A stretch of DNA of 64,000 nucleotides from Ottelia alismoides (GCA_037367405.1 JAZKJV010002626.1:310001-374000), one strand, 5' to 3'. Shown: positions 42,594 through 54,743, counted from the stretch's first letter. The notes: generated by a model not told the origin, from the letters alone. Numbers and translations are program-made.

Positions 42594-45232
42594 TGTTGGA
42601 CATGTGAGCCCACGACAAGCCATTATGCAATAAATGTTATTGCAAATGTCATTCCCTAATCATAAATGAAGAATAACTAATTTTCATAATAGATCCCTTA
42701 GTACATTTAGGGTTATGTACCATGGCTACCTTAATGATCATAAATGTGTTGATTCAATTATTGAATCATAGTTGTTGGTGCTTGGATGAATATCTAAAGA
42801 GTTAGATTGAGGACCCATCAAGCACCGTCAAATGATTATTAAGAGATGATCTCTAGCCTGAGTAGTATATGGAAATCCTTTCTCATTTTGCTGATATCTA
42901 AACGACCACTTGATGTAGGTCCTATGCATGGGAATAGAGATTCGGAGGTGTCAGATTAATTAGGTCAAAGAATGACTTAACAAGATCGAGATAACCAAAG
43001 ACCCATGTCGTATGTTGTCACAACATAGGCACACATCCTCTGACCTGAGACTGATGTATTACTAGATGTTTGAGTATGTACATTTAGTAGACCAATAGGT
43101 TGATGACCTAACCAAGGTTTATACATCGACGTGCTAGTGTGCATGCAAGGGCATATGAGTAGTACGATCTCTCAAAGGGATCATACGGGTTCATTGCTGA
43201 ACCGGAAGACATGAGCTCACTCATGAGATATTGGGAAGAATCAAATTCCATGCGTGGTTGTCTTGCTTGAAAAGATTGACTTAATTCGTAAGGTTTGATA
43301 TATTCTTTAGGAAAGTATATGATCAACACATAGGTATGCTATATGCTTTTGGAAAGTGTATGATCGATACCGACTCCTAATGATTGAATGAGAACCTTAA
43401 TGATAAAATCTTTATGTAGATAGTCTAAAAGAGATCTAAAACTTCAGATTTGTTCTGGGTCTTCCAGTATGCAGGATGTACAGGTATTAGGAATGCCTGA
43501 GGGTGATGTGATCATAAACGATTGTATAACCATGACACTTCCATTCCGAGGGATTGATGAAACATGTCTAGATTTTAGTGATTCCTCTCATAGAGAAGTA
43601 ATCTGATCTTAGTCCAACTGGTGGACATTGATCTGAATGTGATTCATATGTAATGAGAAGATTAGATTTGCGATCTTGATTTAATGAAGCATCTATGGGA
43701 GGTTCGTAAGATCTGGATTTGAGATGTGATATCAATATCCAAGTCAATATACGTGGAACAATACAACCACCTTGTCCTTATATCCAAGTATCCACAGAGA
43801 AAGCACATTATCCTTGAAAGAGTTCATGGATAATTTCATTGTTGATATATATTTATCCTAGCATTGAGATATTAAAAATTAAATGTGATTTAATTATCAT
43901 GAGTAATATGAATTTGATTTATATTATTAGGAGAGTTATCTGAGATAATTACATGTGATCTAATTATCAAAGATGTGAATAATGTGAATGTAATTCATAT
44001 TATTTGAGCACATGAGAATAGAGATCCAAGACGATTAAATGTGATTTAGTTATCATGGATATGAATATTGTGAATAGAACTCTCCATATTATTTAGGTAT
44101 ATTATAAATGTGAATTATAATATATAAAAGAGAGCATATTGTGATTTATATTTGTTAATTTATTATTGATGTGAATTGGATTCACATTAAATGATTAATT
44201 GAAAATATATTTACATTTTTGTTTTGGGTTGTGAATGAGATTCACATAATTTCAATGTCATGGTTGATATTTTCCACAAGATAATTGGAATTATTTTGTG
44301 AAAATATTTTTGACAACAGATCATGATATATCATGAGATGATGAAATCTCATGATAATTTGAGGAGATAGACCTATTCCTCCTAGGAGGAGTGTATGGCC
44401 ACTCCTCTCCATAAGGAGAGGAGTAGCCATCCCCCCTTTTGTTGGGAAAGAGGTTAGTCGCCTCTTTATCCTATCTCTAGTCAAAGATGATTTAATTTGA
44501 AATTAATTTTGTTTATTTATCAATATAAATTAATTTAAATTAAATTACTAGTTGTTGTGTTTTTTACAACAACATCTTAGACCTTGAAACAAACACAAAT
44601 CAATCTCAACAATTGATTTTGTGTTGTCCATGGATCCCAAAACCCTATATAAGAAGAGGTACCCCTTGCTCTTCGAGTAACAAGTTTACGACAATGACAT
44701 ATTCTCTCTCCCTCTCCCTCTCTACACACCAAATGCTCTCTCCCTCTCTCTCTTGTGGTCGTCCACCATGGAGCCCTTGAGAGAGTCGTCGTCGTCACAA
44801 CATGGTCGTTATGTTGCCGAAGTGTTTGGTCGTGGATCTCTGCCTCCTTTGGTACGCCTCGCTCGTGAAGAAGATGTTGGATATCGTGTGACGAGATCAA
44901 GAGATTCTTTGCTTGGATCATCAACATGGATTGCGAGGAGCACACATCTCATCAACATGCCCGCAAGTGTCTCCTCCGTTGGATCGGACTTGAGACATGA
45001 TGTCTCTTCGTTTAGAGACTTGATTGCATCCACGCTTCAAGAGGTAACCTTAAAATCTAATTGTGTTTTAGATGAGACAATCTGATAAAGGTTCTTAGAT
45101 CATGTGGTTTCATCACATTAATTTTTTTTAAATTCCGCTTCATCGAGCACTAGTGCGACTAGTCGCTCCCGATCGCATACGATGCAATCCTCAAGTTCCG
45201 TGATGCGCTTAAGGATCTTCCTAGATCCTTCA
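42594..45232 (+). repeat. Second (shared) LTR of copy B
   Basis: It runs TGTTGGACATGTG...GATCCTTCA, 2639 bp, preceded by the PPT at 42579-42593 and followed by a good PBS, so it acts as 3' LTR of unit 1 and 5' LTR of unit 2. TATATAA lies at 44646-44652 and the iterons at about 43296-43372. Confidence 0.94.
44646..44652 (+). promoter_or_regulatory. TATA box of second LTR B
   Basis: TATATAA in the CCCTATATAAGAAGAGG context that is also found in the solo LTR. Confidence 0.65.
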
Positions 45233-45234
45233 AG

Positions 45235-45247
45235 TGGTATCATAGCC
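45235..45247 (+). other. Primer-binding site, copy B second unit
   Basis: TGGTATCATAGCC starts two bases after the LTR end and matches the initiator tRNA-Met complement with one change. Confidence 0.88.
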
Positions 45248-46294
45248 AAGTTTGAGGTTTTGAATACGATCCATGAACCTAGAAAAACTTAGGCTCGTTA
45301 GGTTTCATGAAAGTTTTATCGCATTTCAATTTTCGTGGCCCTATTTTGTGATAAATTTTGACCCTGTTTAAAATCTTTAAACACAAAATTTTCAATTGGA
45401 TAATGTTCCCCATTAATTAATTGCATACTTTATCGAGAACCGCATGATTGTCTATTAATTTTATAGAAATTAATGGTTAATTTCTTGAGATAATTATTTA
45501 TAAATATTTGTGAGTTAAAGATGATAATTATTTCACTAAATGATATTGCCTTAACCAATAATTGATTATATGTGATCTAGATCACAAATTTGTTACATCA
45601 TACACTTTCGAACAAACATGTTGCTTGAATAGGTTTGGGGATTTCTTTAACAAAACTCCTTATACTGTTAATCAAAATGGTTTTGATTATTACTATATGG
45701 TATAACTTCAGTTGAAAAACCGATAATCATCTCAAGTACAAAGTGATTGACTTGGCATTATCATTTCATGAGGCAGATATGGTTTCTAGTCGGGGAGCGT
45801 TGGGATAGCAGGTTGCACCGTGTGTGATTTGTCTCACTCCCGTCGGTACTGGCCAAGACAACGGGAAGGGAATGGATAATGATTGAGAGATAAAGATATA
45901 TTTTCCTAATTACTAAATTTTGAAATAATACATATTTGAGATAATACTATATTTCAAGTAACAATTTAAAATGTTTGTTGGATATTAATTGAATCATTAA
46001 TTTAATACAATTAGATTAATTAGAATCCAATTAGAACACTCTATTACAAATAGAGTTGTTATTTCCCTTAGAAGAATTAATTATGTTTAATATGATTCAT
46101 AGTAATTAGTTAAAATTTGAACATCATATGGAGGATCACATAAGTGACATCCATGGTCTCCCGTCAAGGTAAAGGGTTCCATCGTCAGAGATTGTATGTC
46201 GAAGACACATGTATGAAGTGACAGCTCCTGTATACAAGCCATTTGGATCGGGATCTTTGCTTCTCGAAAGAGTAAGGACGTATGCGCAGTGACC

Positions 46295-46331
46295 CCAATA
46301 TCGAGTCCTCATATTATTGGGGCGATATTGG
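46295..46331 (+). other. Conserved leader hairpin (copy B, unit 2)
   Basis: CCAATATCG and CGATATTGG pair perfectly, with the same 37-nt length as in the other copies. Confidence 0.55.
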
Positions 46332-47722
46332 AATGCACGGAGCAATTTGTATTCCTGTTGATGGTTGGTTCAATTAATGATGGGTCAACATCATCTTAGG
46401 GGTGGTGGGCTCGGGTGTTAAAGACCGAATTGGGAGATGCAAGTTGGACTTGCAAAGCGGAATGTGTTCCCACTTCTTTTTAGCCAAGTTACAAGTTCTC
46501 ATATTATTGGGATGTGACAAAGATAAGAAAGGAGATCCAAATATAGCTTGAGATATATTTATAAGTATATCTCTTACATTGAAAGTGATTAAGGGAATGA
46601 ACTTTCAATGTTGACAAGGCAAGACAACTTTGATATAAAAATTCTTAAATCAAAGTAAAATATGTATATATATATATTTATCTTTGTGAAAATTTCTTAC
46701 TTTAGATAATCCTTCATTGAAACCACTCAGTACTTTACTCAATAATAACCAGTATAATATCATGGATTGGATTCATGATCAAGATATTGTACTTGCAGTT
46801 GGACACATAATGTATGTGGTTGCAATGTGCAAGTTTCCTCATAATAATGAGGAATGACAATTAAATGGACAGTAGGACAACAACCTAGGGTTTGTATGTC
46901 TTGATCTCTCATCGAATGTACTTTGGAAGTGAGATGTCGATGATGATCATAATTGTCAAACAATCCTTATAAAATTTAAGAAGATGTTTAGGCATACATA
47001 TGTGCTCTCGACATTTAATCATGAATGACATGGTTCACTACATCATGCAGAATGGTGTCTCTATAAGAGATGATGTATTCAAATGTTTAAGTACCTACCT
47101 GAACCTAAGTCTTTAAGAGTTAAGATGTATGTAGATATGATTAGTGTTATCATTTGACTATCTCTACGCTAGTCATCCATGAAGCTTCATAATATTCATA
47201 TTGTATGAATTGAATGAAGCATGCATAAATGTTGAAGTACTCTTATATTGAAATCTTTTTGAATTCAACATAAGAGATCCTTTGTCTTAAGTAATGGTTG
47301 TGTATACATGAAAAGAGCGCAATGGAAGCATGGGTCGAACCCAAGTTAGAAGGAAAGTCAAAGATTTGATTGTACTTCTTTGGTTTCCACATATATAGCA
47401 TCCAAAGAGTTGGATGAATGCCAATACCGCAACAAGCTGATGTATTGATAGTATGACTATCAAGTCTATCTAGGATACTTAGAGAAGGACTCAGATAGTA
47501 CATCGTTATAATGAATAATCTACATTTAATGATTGAAATTATTTTTCTTATTAGATAAGACCAAAGTCTAATAATTGTATCTCATTCTTCTAATAACACT
47601 TGCAATTGGTTATATAAGTTTTAGAAGACTAGAAGATTTGATCTTATGGTTTAAATATTCGTCCACATGGATATTGATGCAATTGTTGCAACATGCTCTA
47701 TTGGATAAATAGACTTCATAAT

Positions 47723-48356
47723 AGCGTTGTGTAAAGTATCTCATGGTTCGCGGTTCCAAATCCAAGTAATTTGCAATTAGTTATTTGACCAAGTCCAAGC
47801 AAAAGACACTAACTTCTATTTGGTCTTTAGACCTAGCTACTGAGTCGAGTAAACCTACATCTAGGGGCTCAATAACGTAAACAAATGAAAAATAAATGTG
47901 GAAAGCTCAAGTCATGAGAAATAAATAAAAGAAAGTGATGAAAACACAAGAAACCACGATGAGACCCCTAGGTGAACAAACACCGAAGCAATGGACCTTG
48001 TGGAATGTGGCAGTGTCCAAGTTCAAATTATTATAAATAATATTACATAAATAAAATAAAACACCCTCCTTACAAAACAAAACAAAAATGCTAGGTGAAT
48101 GCACTACTCTTATCCTCCTTTCTCTTCCTCTTTCCCATTCTCTCTCGTTTGACTTAGAAAAAAAAAGAGTCAACCTCCTCACGATTTGGGTGCGTGCAAC
48201 TCCTAGGAAGTGTCTGTTGCCACATGATCCCTCATGAGAATGTCAAACAAAGACAAGTGGGTCAGAACAGATAAACAAGTATAAAAAATAAAAGGTTGAA
48301 AATGAAAGAGAAAGTAATGTACATAATAATATACACAATGCTACCTTATCTGTTGC
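47723..48356 (-). mobile_element. Gypsy remnant G4, internal fragment beside the PBS
   Basis: In minus orientation this follows a Gypsy-type PBS, so it is the start of an internal region, truncated at the junction with copy B. No gag frame is readable: the minus-strand frame at 47907-48182 has no recognisable motif. Confidence 0.5.
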
Positions 48357-48374
48357 TCCCCAACAATGATGTCA
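48357..48374 (-). other. Primer-binding site of G4
   Basis: Minus-strand TGACATCATTGTTGGGGA aligns with the G5 PBS TGGCGTCGTTGCCGAGGA, and both resemble the TGGCGCCGTTGCCGGGGA site of many plant Gypsy elements. It is decayed in the first half. Confidence 0.6.
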
Positions 48375-48376
48375 TT

Positions 48377-51300
48377 TCGAATAGCCAGAAATCGGAGGAG
48401 TGAGTCATACAATCTAGTAAGGCAAGATCAGAGTCATTCTGATGACTTCTCACAAGGATCCCAAGCTAAATTCAACAACCAGCCCACAATATAAAAATGA
48501 AGCAATAAGATCAAATGTGTGTTGATCAAAATTTATTATAACCCTACAATGAAATGTTTATAGTGGATAAGTATTATTTAAATAAATAATGCAAGTGTAA
48601 GTGTATATAAGTATGCACAATAGAATTCAATGTTTTTCTAGGTTATATAAATAAAATAATTCTTCATTATTATATAATTAATTTTAAATCTTCTGACTAT
48701 TAATTTCTTTTTTATTATATATGAATAATATAGATAAGTATTTATATATGTAGATATATGATATATATGTACGATATAAGTACTATATAGTATATTATGT
48801 AATAGATATGCACAAATCAAAAAATACCCAAAGAACATTCTTTTTTCTTTTTTAAGGTTTTAAATATATTTATAATCTTTAAAATAATTAATATTAATAT
48901 AAATTATATAATATATAGGTATATATGTATATTATATATAAAATAAAGATAAAAATAGTCAAAAAAGCCCAAATAAAATCTTTTTATATTTTTAAAATAT
49001 TTTCTATCTTTGTGAATTTTGGGGACTTTTGCGATTTTTTGTATTTTAAAATAAAAAATAAAGCAAAGTAAGAATTTTGTAATAGGTAAATTTATTTGAA
49101 AATTAAAAATAGCAAATGGGCTCGAAATTTATTAAAGATTTTTTTAATATATAGAAATAAGTATATATAAAAGTATAGGATGTGAACTAATATTTTTAGA
49201 ATTTTTAAAGATATTTTATAATTTTTTTAAGGTTAGTAATGGTTTGCTAATTTTAAGAGTTTTGTTTGAAATGTTTTTGTGATTTTTGGTTTGGAGTTAT
49301 AAATAGGCTATTGAATTGTAAGGATTTTTTGGAATTTTTGAAAAGGTTTTATATTTTTTATATTTTTCAAATCAAACAAGGAATAAAATACTCTTTTTAC
49401 TTTTAATAAATAATAAATGCAAACAAAATGGTAAAAAAATATAGGGTGTGAACAAGCAACAATCATGCACTTATACCTATTTTTGCACAATTTTTAGAAC
49501 ACGAGAGCTATATTTAATAAAAGAAAATGCATAAATAAAATTTAATCAAACTAACAGGGGTATATTTGCAAATAAAATATATCTTAAGGGCATTGGTGCA
49601 AAATGACCAGAAACTTTGAACTACATCTTGATTTTAATAGACTAAATACTAAATACATAAATGGGGGGTATGCATGAAGAATGTCCCCTCTCATGGGGTC
49701 TACGTGAGGTGACCTTGAACTGGACTTAAATGCAATAATTACGAGCACCTAGGGCATAGATGCACAATACCCCAAAGATTTGTATTTTTTAATACAACAC
49801 ATTTTACAAAATACCAAAAAGGTAGAGGGGTCTTTGCAAAATTTACCACTTATGGTCCTTTGATCCAGCCATTGTGCTTCTGCCACATGGTTGGTCCAAG
49901 GGTCCTTTCGGGGCAACGCTTTGAATAAATTGAATGACCCTGATTAAATTTCGGTCGCAATCTTGATCGGATAGCCGAGCGGACCCTAGAAGAACATGTG
50001 AAGAACTAGAGGTCGATGACCTTTGATTTGTCATTCCTGCTTACTCTGGAGTCCTCCTCTCGATCCAATGCTGGCTTTAACTTCCTGGTGTTCCTCCACA
50101 TGCAGAGGACTGCTTCGATGAAGGTGAGGGAGCTCAAGGAGCTCAGACATGGTCTGAGAACCTAGGGTTGCTCCAGATGTTCAATAGGGTTCCAAGAGCC
50201 TTCTTGGAGTCGCGAACATGCACCAAAGAGGTCCTTGGCTCGAGGGCTATTTTCTCGACTGAAGGATTAGGCAAAAAGCAACGTGGGGAGGCATAGAGAT
50301 TGAGCTCCAGCGAAGGGCGACGGAGGGAGCTTTGACTTTCATATCCACAATGAATCTGGGAGGAAAAGATGGAAGGATCAATGGAGCGATCAATGGAGTA
50401 GATGATAGGAATGAAATGAGATGGAAATTGGGATGTTCTGACAGTTGGATCACGATGAATTGCTTTGGAGCTCAAACTCCACGGATTTAGGGGGTTTCTA
50501 AATGAAGATTAAATGCTTGATTAAACTAGAAACTAAAAGAAAAATGGAATACATAAGCTAAACATTACTCAAAAATAGTGAAGAAAGGCCTCGACTTATC
50601 CTGACGGCCAAGGAAATCGAACTAGCCAGCGACGCTCTACTAAGAAGGGAAAATCAGGGTTTTAATGTGGAAATTAATGTAGTGTCATTGTGACTCTAAA
50701 AATCCCTTAACAAAAAATTATTCAAATCTAAAGCAAAAATCATTAAATAAAACTAGAAAGAGAAAGTTGCAATTTGATTTACATGTATAACCAATAGGAT
50801 CGAACTGAAGGAGGCTACAAAAATCCCGATGGTTATTCTATTAACTGAAAAATAAATGAGAAGAATAAAAGAATTTCTATGCATACTAAGCTTGATTTTT
50901 GTGTTTTTGAATTCTGCAATTTTTCATGAACTCTAATTTTATATAATTTTATTTATTTTTCTAATTTTTAATGTTGCAAAAGATTTCTATTTTAAAGGTA
51001 ATGGGATAATTAAAGAATAATCAAAGCACACTCAACCACTCTTTTTGTATTTTTCAACTATGTCAAAATATCCAGAATATTAAACAATAATTGTTTTTAG
51101 GTTTTTTTATAATTTTTTAATGTTTTTATTATTTTCCAAAATTTTGCACAATTTCTAAGTATTTAGATAAGTAAAAAATAGAGAATAAAATAAACATAAA
51201 AGAAATGGGATGTTTTTGTATTTTAAACTATCAAATTGTGACAAAAATGGAAGAAAATATGCAGAATGAAAGATTATCTTCCAGAAAGCTAGTTTGTTGA

Positions 51301-51690
51301 TTTTATGACCTTTTAACTGAATTTCTATGAATTTGTAACGTCTTTAAGAGTTTTATGATTTTATGGTTTTCCTGAGGAAGAGAAATGCTAAAACTACATA
51401 GAAATTAAAATAACCCAGAAGAAGCAAACATGAATTTTTTTAGAAATTTTGAAAAGATTTTTATATTTTTTATTGATTTTCCCATACAAATAGGGAGTTT
51501 TTATGGAGTTTGTGAATTTTAAAAAATAACAAAAATGCAAAATGTAAATTTTTGGACGCAAGATGGATGCAATAGGAAGCTAGATGATTTTTGGACTTTT
51601 TAAAGAGTTTTTGAGATTTTTTTATTTGATTTTTAATGAGAAAAAAATATACTCACATGACCTAAATGCAATTTTTAGCACTGAAAAGTA
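48377..51690 (-). repeat. Probable G4 LTR and flanking AT-rich DNA
   Basis: The LTR would begin two bases beyond the PBS, as in G5, with the terminal TG decayed to TC. AT-rich DNA to 49540 is followed by loosely repeated '...GGG...TTTGCAAA' segments (49550-49860) and a GC-richer leader-like block (49860-50640), the same order as in G5 LTRs. From 50640 on, only AT-rich spacer is visible. The distal end is not identified and no second LTR is present. No genes are supported. Confidence 0.4.
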
Positions 51691-52708
51691 ACAGAACAAT
51701 AGAGTCTAGGTGTTCTCTTACAAAAATCTATTGAAAACTCGTGTGTAACACGTGATCCATACGCGCAAGAGGGATTTTCTAATTTCCAAAACGTAAACCA
51801 ATTTCATTAACATCACAAAATACAAGGTAAATACTGCAAAATGTCTGGAAAAAAGGTCACATGCCGATGTACATGAAAACAGAAACCAGGGCCTAATTGC
51901 AATTTAAACCAAACGTAGGGTCTACTCTGCAAATAATTTGTTCTTATTTTTACAAATAATGAGCTCATTGGAAATAAGGAAAATGATCGGGGTGTCGAAA
52001 CAATATCACTGGGATGCACGCGTGAATAAACGTGAGGTCACTAACGGCCAGGATGGCCTCGCGTCGGATCGAACGATGGAAGATTTGGGTGCTAAGAAAC
52101 GATCGCGATCTGATCTGGCGCTTCGTTCTTGATCTGACGGACTTGAGGGCACTTGGAAGAACTCTAAAGCGGATCCTCCTCATTGAACTTCGATCGAGCG
52201 GATCTACTTTGATTCAGCACAGAATCTCCTCAAATCAGTCCTAAACTGTCGCTCGAATCATTCCGCACCATCAGCGCTCCGTGGATCTGTGCGTCAATAG
52301 CTATATCTCAATCTGCAAGGTAGTGAACCTGGATCTCTTGAAGTACCTCAAGCGACCCACGTCACTTCCAGATCAAACGCTCCTGAGACCTGCAAGGGAG
52401 TCTATACTCGGAGGCGGAGCTCCGACGACAAATTATTACATTAAAAAGTATGTAAAATAAAGGTGGAGATGGGTAATTCAGATCATGCGGAAAATGGAGG
52501 AGTTGATCTGACAAAATACTTTGATCCAAGGATCGAAACGTGATCAGGTTGCGTGGGAAACACAGAGAAGTGAACGGCGATGCGGGCGAGGCGATTGGAT
52601 GTTGAAATCGATGATTATTCAGATAGGAACAGTGATCGGAGCCTATATAAAGGACCTATATTAAAGTGCATTGATAATTGTTCATTTCAGATTTTCATTA
52701 AAACACAT

Positions 52709-52717
52709 TAACTTTTA
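52709..52717 (+). repeat. Left 9-bp target duplication of MITE
   Basis: TAACTTTTA, identical to 53099-53107. Confidence 0.95.
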
Positions 52718-53098
52718 GGGTTAAATGGGGCTGCCCCTGGGGGAGCTAACTTGCCCCCCCCCCCCCACCGCCTTATTTCACCCGTTTTTTTGAAATTTTC
52801 TTCCGTGGAATTTCATCACTATATCCCTATATTATGTCATTAAAATTTCGTGCGAAACAGAGACTCTTACGGCTTCCATCCAGACAATTATTTTTTAACG
52901 GTAACAAGATTGTTTAAATCGACCACGTCTGGATGGAGGTCGTATGAGTCTTTGTTTCGCATGAAATTTGAATGACATAATGTAGGGATTTAATAATGAA
53001 TTTACACGATTTTAGATTTCAAAAAAAATAAAAAATTATGTGAAAAAAGGGGTGGGGAGCTAAGTTAGCTCCCCCTAGGGGGCATACACATTTTTCCC
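52718..53098. mobile_element. Foldback MITE, Mutator-type target duplication
   Basis: 381 bp bounded by perfect 9-bp direct repeats TAACTTTTA. The ends are inverted: GGGTTAAATG...GCCCC...GGGGGAGCTAACTT on the left, and on the right (reverse complement) GGGAAAAATG...GCCCCC..GGGGGAGCTAACTT. The inner halves also pair: the segment with CTTCCATCCAGAC (about 52870-52887) pairs with GTCTGGATGGAGG (about 52927-52940), and the TTATGTCATT/AATGACATAA arms pair outside that, so the whole unit folds into one long hairpin around 52900. It has no coding capacity. Nine-bp duplications are typical of Mutator-like elements. Confidence 0.93.
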
Positions 53099-53107
53099 TA
53101 ACTTTTA
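53099..53107 (+). repeat. Right 9-bp target duplication of MITE
   Basis: TAACTTTTA, identical to 52709-52717. Confidence 0.95.
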
Positions 53108-53145
53108 TGGCATTAGTGGGTTACTAAGGGCTCACAAGTCCAACA

Positions 53146-53160
53146 GTCTCCCACTAGTCC
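53146..53160 (-). other. Polypurine tract of Copia D
   Basis: Plus-strand GTCTCCCACTAGTCC, i.e. GGACTAGTGGGAGAC on the minus strand. It differs from the A/B/C family PPT at a few bases, supporting a separate family. Confidence 0.85.
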
Positions 53161-53880
53161 TCATGTTCATTCATGTCCAATTCTTAAAACCATACTCATT
53201 ACGTTAGTCGTTAACTATTTTATCAAATAGCCAAGTAGGATGAATAATCACTCTATCATTAGCGGTTATGCCAAGTTTTGTTGCAAACTTGCATGCCTCA
53301 AGTGAACATAAACTACAGTCAATGTAGTTAGCATATCTTAAACAATTAATTCTTTACTTTGTCGAAATGGCCTTAGTGTGTTCTTCTTGATGAACTTATC
53401 TCACAAAGAATTATTGTCTAACAAGATTAAGAGCCCATAGGTTGAATTCATATCATTCTCATCTAATTGGAAGTCAAAATCTTTGTATCCTCAAATTTGG
53501 AGATCATTATCTCCTTAAACCAAGATGCAGTCGAGTTCTTCTTAGGAAACTGAAGATGCTTTTCACCGTAGTTCAATATTTCTCCCCATAACAGGATTAG
53601 TAATGGTTTACCACTCCTAGTTCATGGTAGATGTCTAGTCTTTTAAACATGAAGACGTACATTAATTTTTCTACAATCGATGCATATCGGCATCTAGCCA
53701 TAGCTTTCTTTTACTTAATAGTTCGAAGAACAATTCCTTTAAATAGGTAAATACCTTGTCTTAAGGGATGTTATCCTTCATAGGAATTATAAATCTTGAA
53801 TCCTTCTAAGATCTTTTTGATATATCCTTACTATGATAACCTTAATACCCTCTTTTCTCGATTTTTGAACAACATAAGAC
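53161..53880 (-). pseudogene. Copia D RNase H / RT C-terminal remnant
   Basis: Reading leftwards from 53880, the minus strand gives the RT-to-RNase H linker (an 'IYRDR'-like segment near 53845), then equivalents of Y-A-S-(I/A)-V-x-x-L-M-Y near 53690-53665, then 'D-I-Y-x-x-L-G-V-V' near 53640-53610, the counterpart of RPDICYAVGVV. Frames shift several times. It continues, across the G5 insertion, with RT at 62303. Copia D is therefore one element split in two. Confidence 0.8.
53876..53880 (+). repeat. Left target duplication of G5
   Basis: AAGAC, identical to 62298-62302. Confidence 0.95.
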
Positions 53881-54720
53881 TGATGAGCACGAAATTTGCT
53901 TCTTTAATAATCGATAATTGTAGTATAGGAGGCGAATTTCGGTCGATCAAAATACCACAATCTTTGAATGTTGTGGATTATTTATATTTGACAAGTCTAC
54001 CAAGGTCGAACACAAGGACACAACTACCTAATTCATTTATCGAATTTTGTTTTCATGAAGCTCAAGTGTGAAATATTTCTCAATTTCAGGTCCACATGAT
54101 GAACTATGCTATTTACAAAGCAATGCCATGATGTATGCAATTTTTAGTTGGTTTTTATGCAATTATAAGAGGATGCATGAGAATAATGCAAGAGAATTTA
54201 TATGCAGGCTAAAGATTATATACCCCAAAATATATGAGCAACAGAATAGAATTGGATATCAGTGTCATTTTAATCACGATATTAAAAAGAGCCATCAAAT
54301 CAAAGCAAGAACAAGAATAGCAGGGTCTTCATTTATCACAAAAATCACTTCATTTAAAACAGTGGCTAAACGACACTAAACGACACTAAAATCAGGATGT
54401 AAACGACACTAAAATAATGCAATTTGGACCTACGATGCTCAAGTTATGAAGAAAACAATGCAGGGGTATAATTGTAATAAAAATACAAGAAAAATAAATG
54501 ATAAATATTACATTTAGGTCCCTGGAGGGACCTAAATGCAAAAAAGAAAACTGCCTGGGCCCCGTGTAAATTTTTCATTGCGCATAGGGGCCTTTTTGTA
54601 ATTTCTCGAAGGTTGGAGGGCCTCCCTGTAAAATACCTAGGCACGACGTCAAGCACGTGCCTGGGGTACCATTCTGCAATTCTTGAAAATACCAGGGTCT
54701 TTTATGAAATTTTCCCAGGC

Positions 54721-54743
54721 CCTCACGTGCGAGGCACGTGAGG
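54721..54743 (-). promoter_or_regulatory. CACGTG palindrome in G5 LTR
   Basis: CCTCACGTGC and GCACGTGAGG arms form an almost perfect inverted repeat containing two G-box cores. The other LTR keeps it at 60197-60220. Confidence 0.5.

Larger units (their letters stand above)
34825..47722 (+). mobile_element. Copia copy B, tandem LTR-internal-LTR-internal array
   Basis: Three LTR-bounded blocks follow head to tail: LTR 34825-37472, internal 37473-42593, LTR 42594-45232, then a second internal region 45233-47722 that breaks off in the gag/protease area with no third LTR. The middle LTR is shared. This arrangement arises by unequal crossing-over between LTRs of neighbouring or sister copies. All coding parts are degenerate. 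The 5' flank is TCAGT; the matching 3' duplication is lost with the missing end. Confidence 0.93.
45233..47722 (+). mobile_element. Truncated second internal region of copy B
   Basis: It parallels 37473-39978 closely (leader, hairpin at 46295-46331, gag region). It stops matching after GACTTCATAAT at 47722, where unit 1 continues with TTCAGTGGG. Foreign Gypsy-like DNA follows. There is no direct sequence evidence of what caused the break. Confidence 0.9.
51700..53145 (-). repeat. 3' LTR of Copia element D (left edge unresolved)
   Basis: The right edge is firm: plus-strand CTCACAAGTCCAACA ends at 53145 and is followed by a PPT, giving TGTTGGACTTGTGAG on the minus strand. A minus-strand TTTATATAGG box lies near 52640-52650, downstream of which (leftwards) is GC-richer leader-like DNA to about 51960. 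The left end lies somewhere between about 51.7 and 52.4 kb and cannot be fixed because the other LTR is outside the window. The MITE at 52718-53098 interrupts U3. Confidence 0.6.

Noticed and set aside
53796..54379. Two neighbouring plus-strand frames of 91 and 103 codons
   Set aside because: They cross the left edge of G5 and are antisense to both Copia D and G5. No motif is visible and the second LTR does not keep them.
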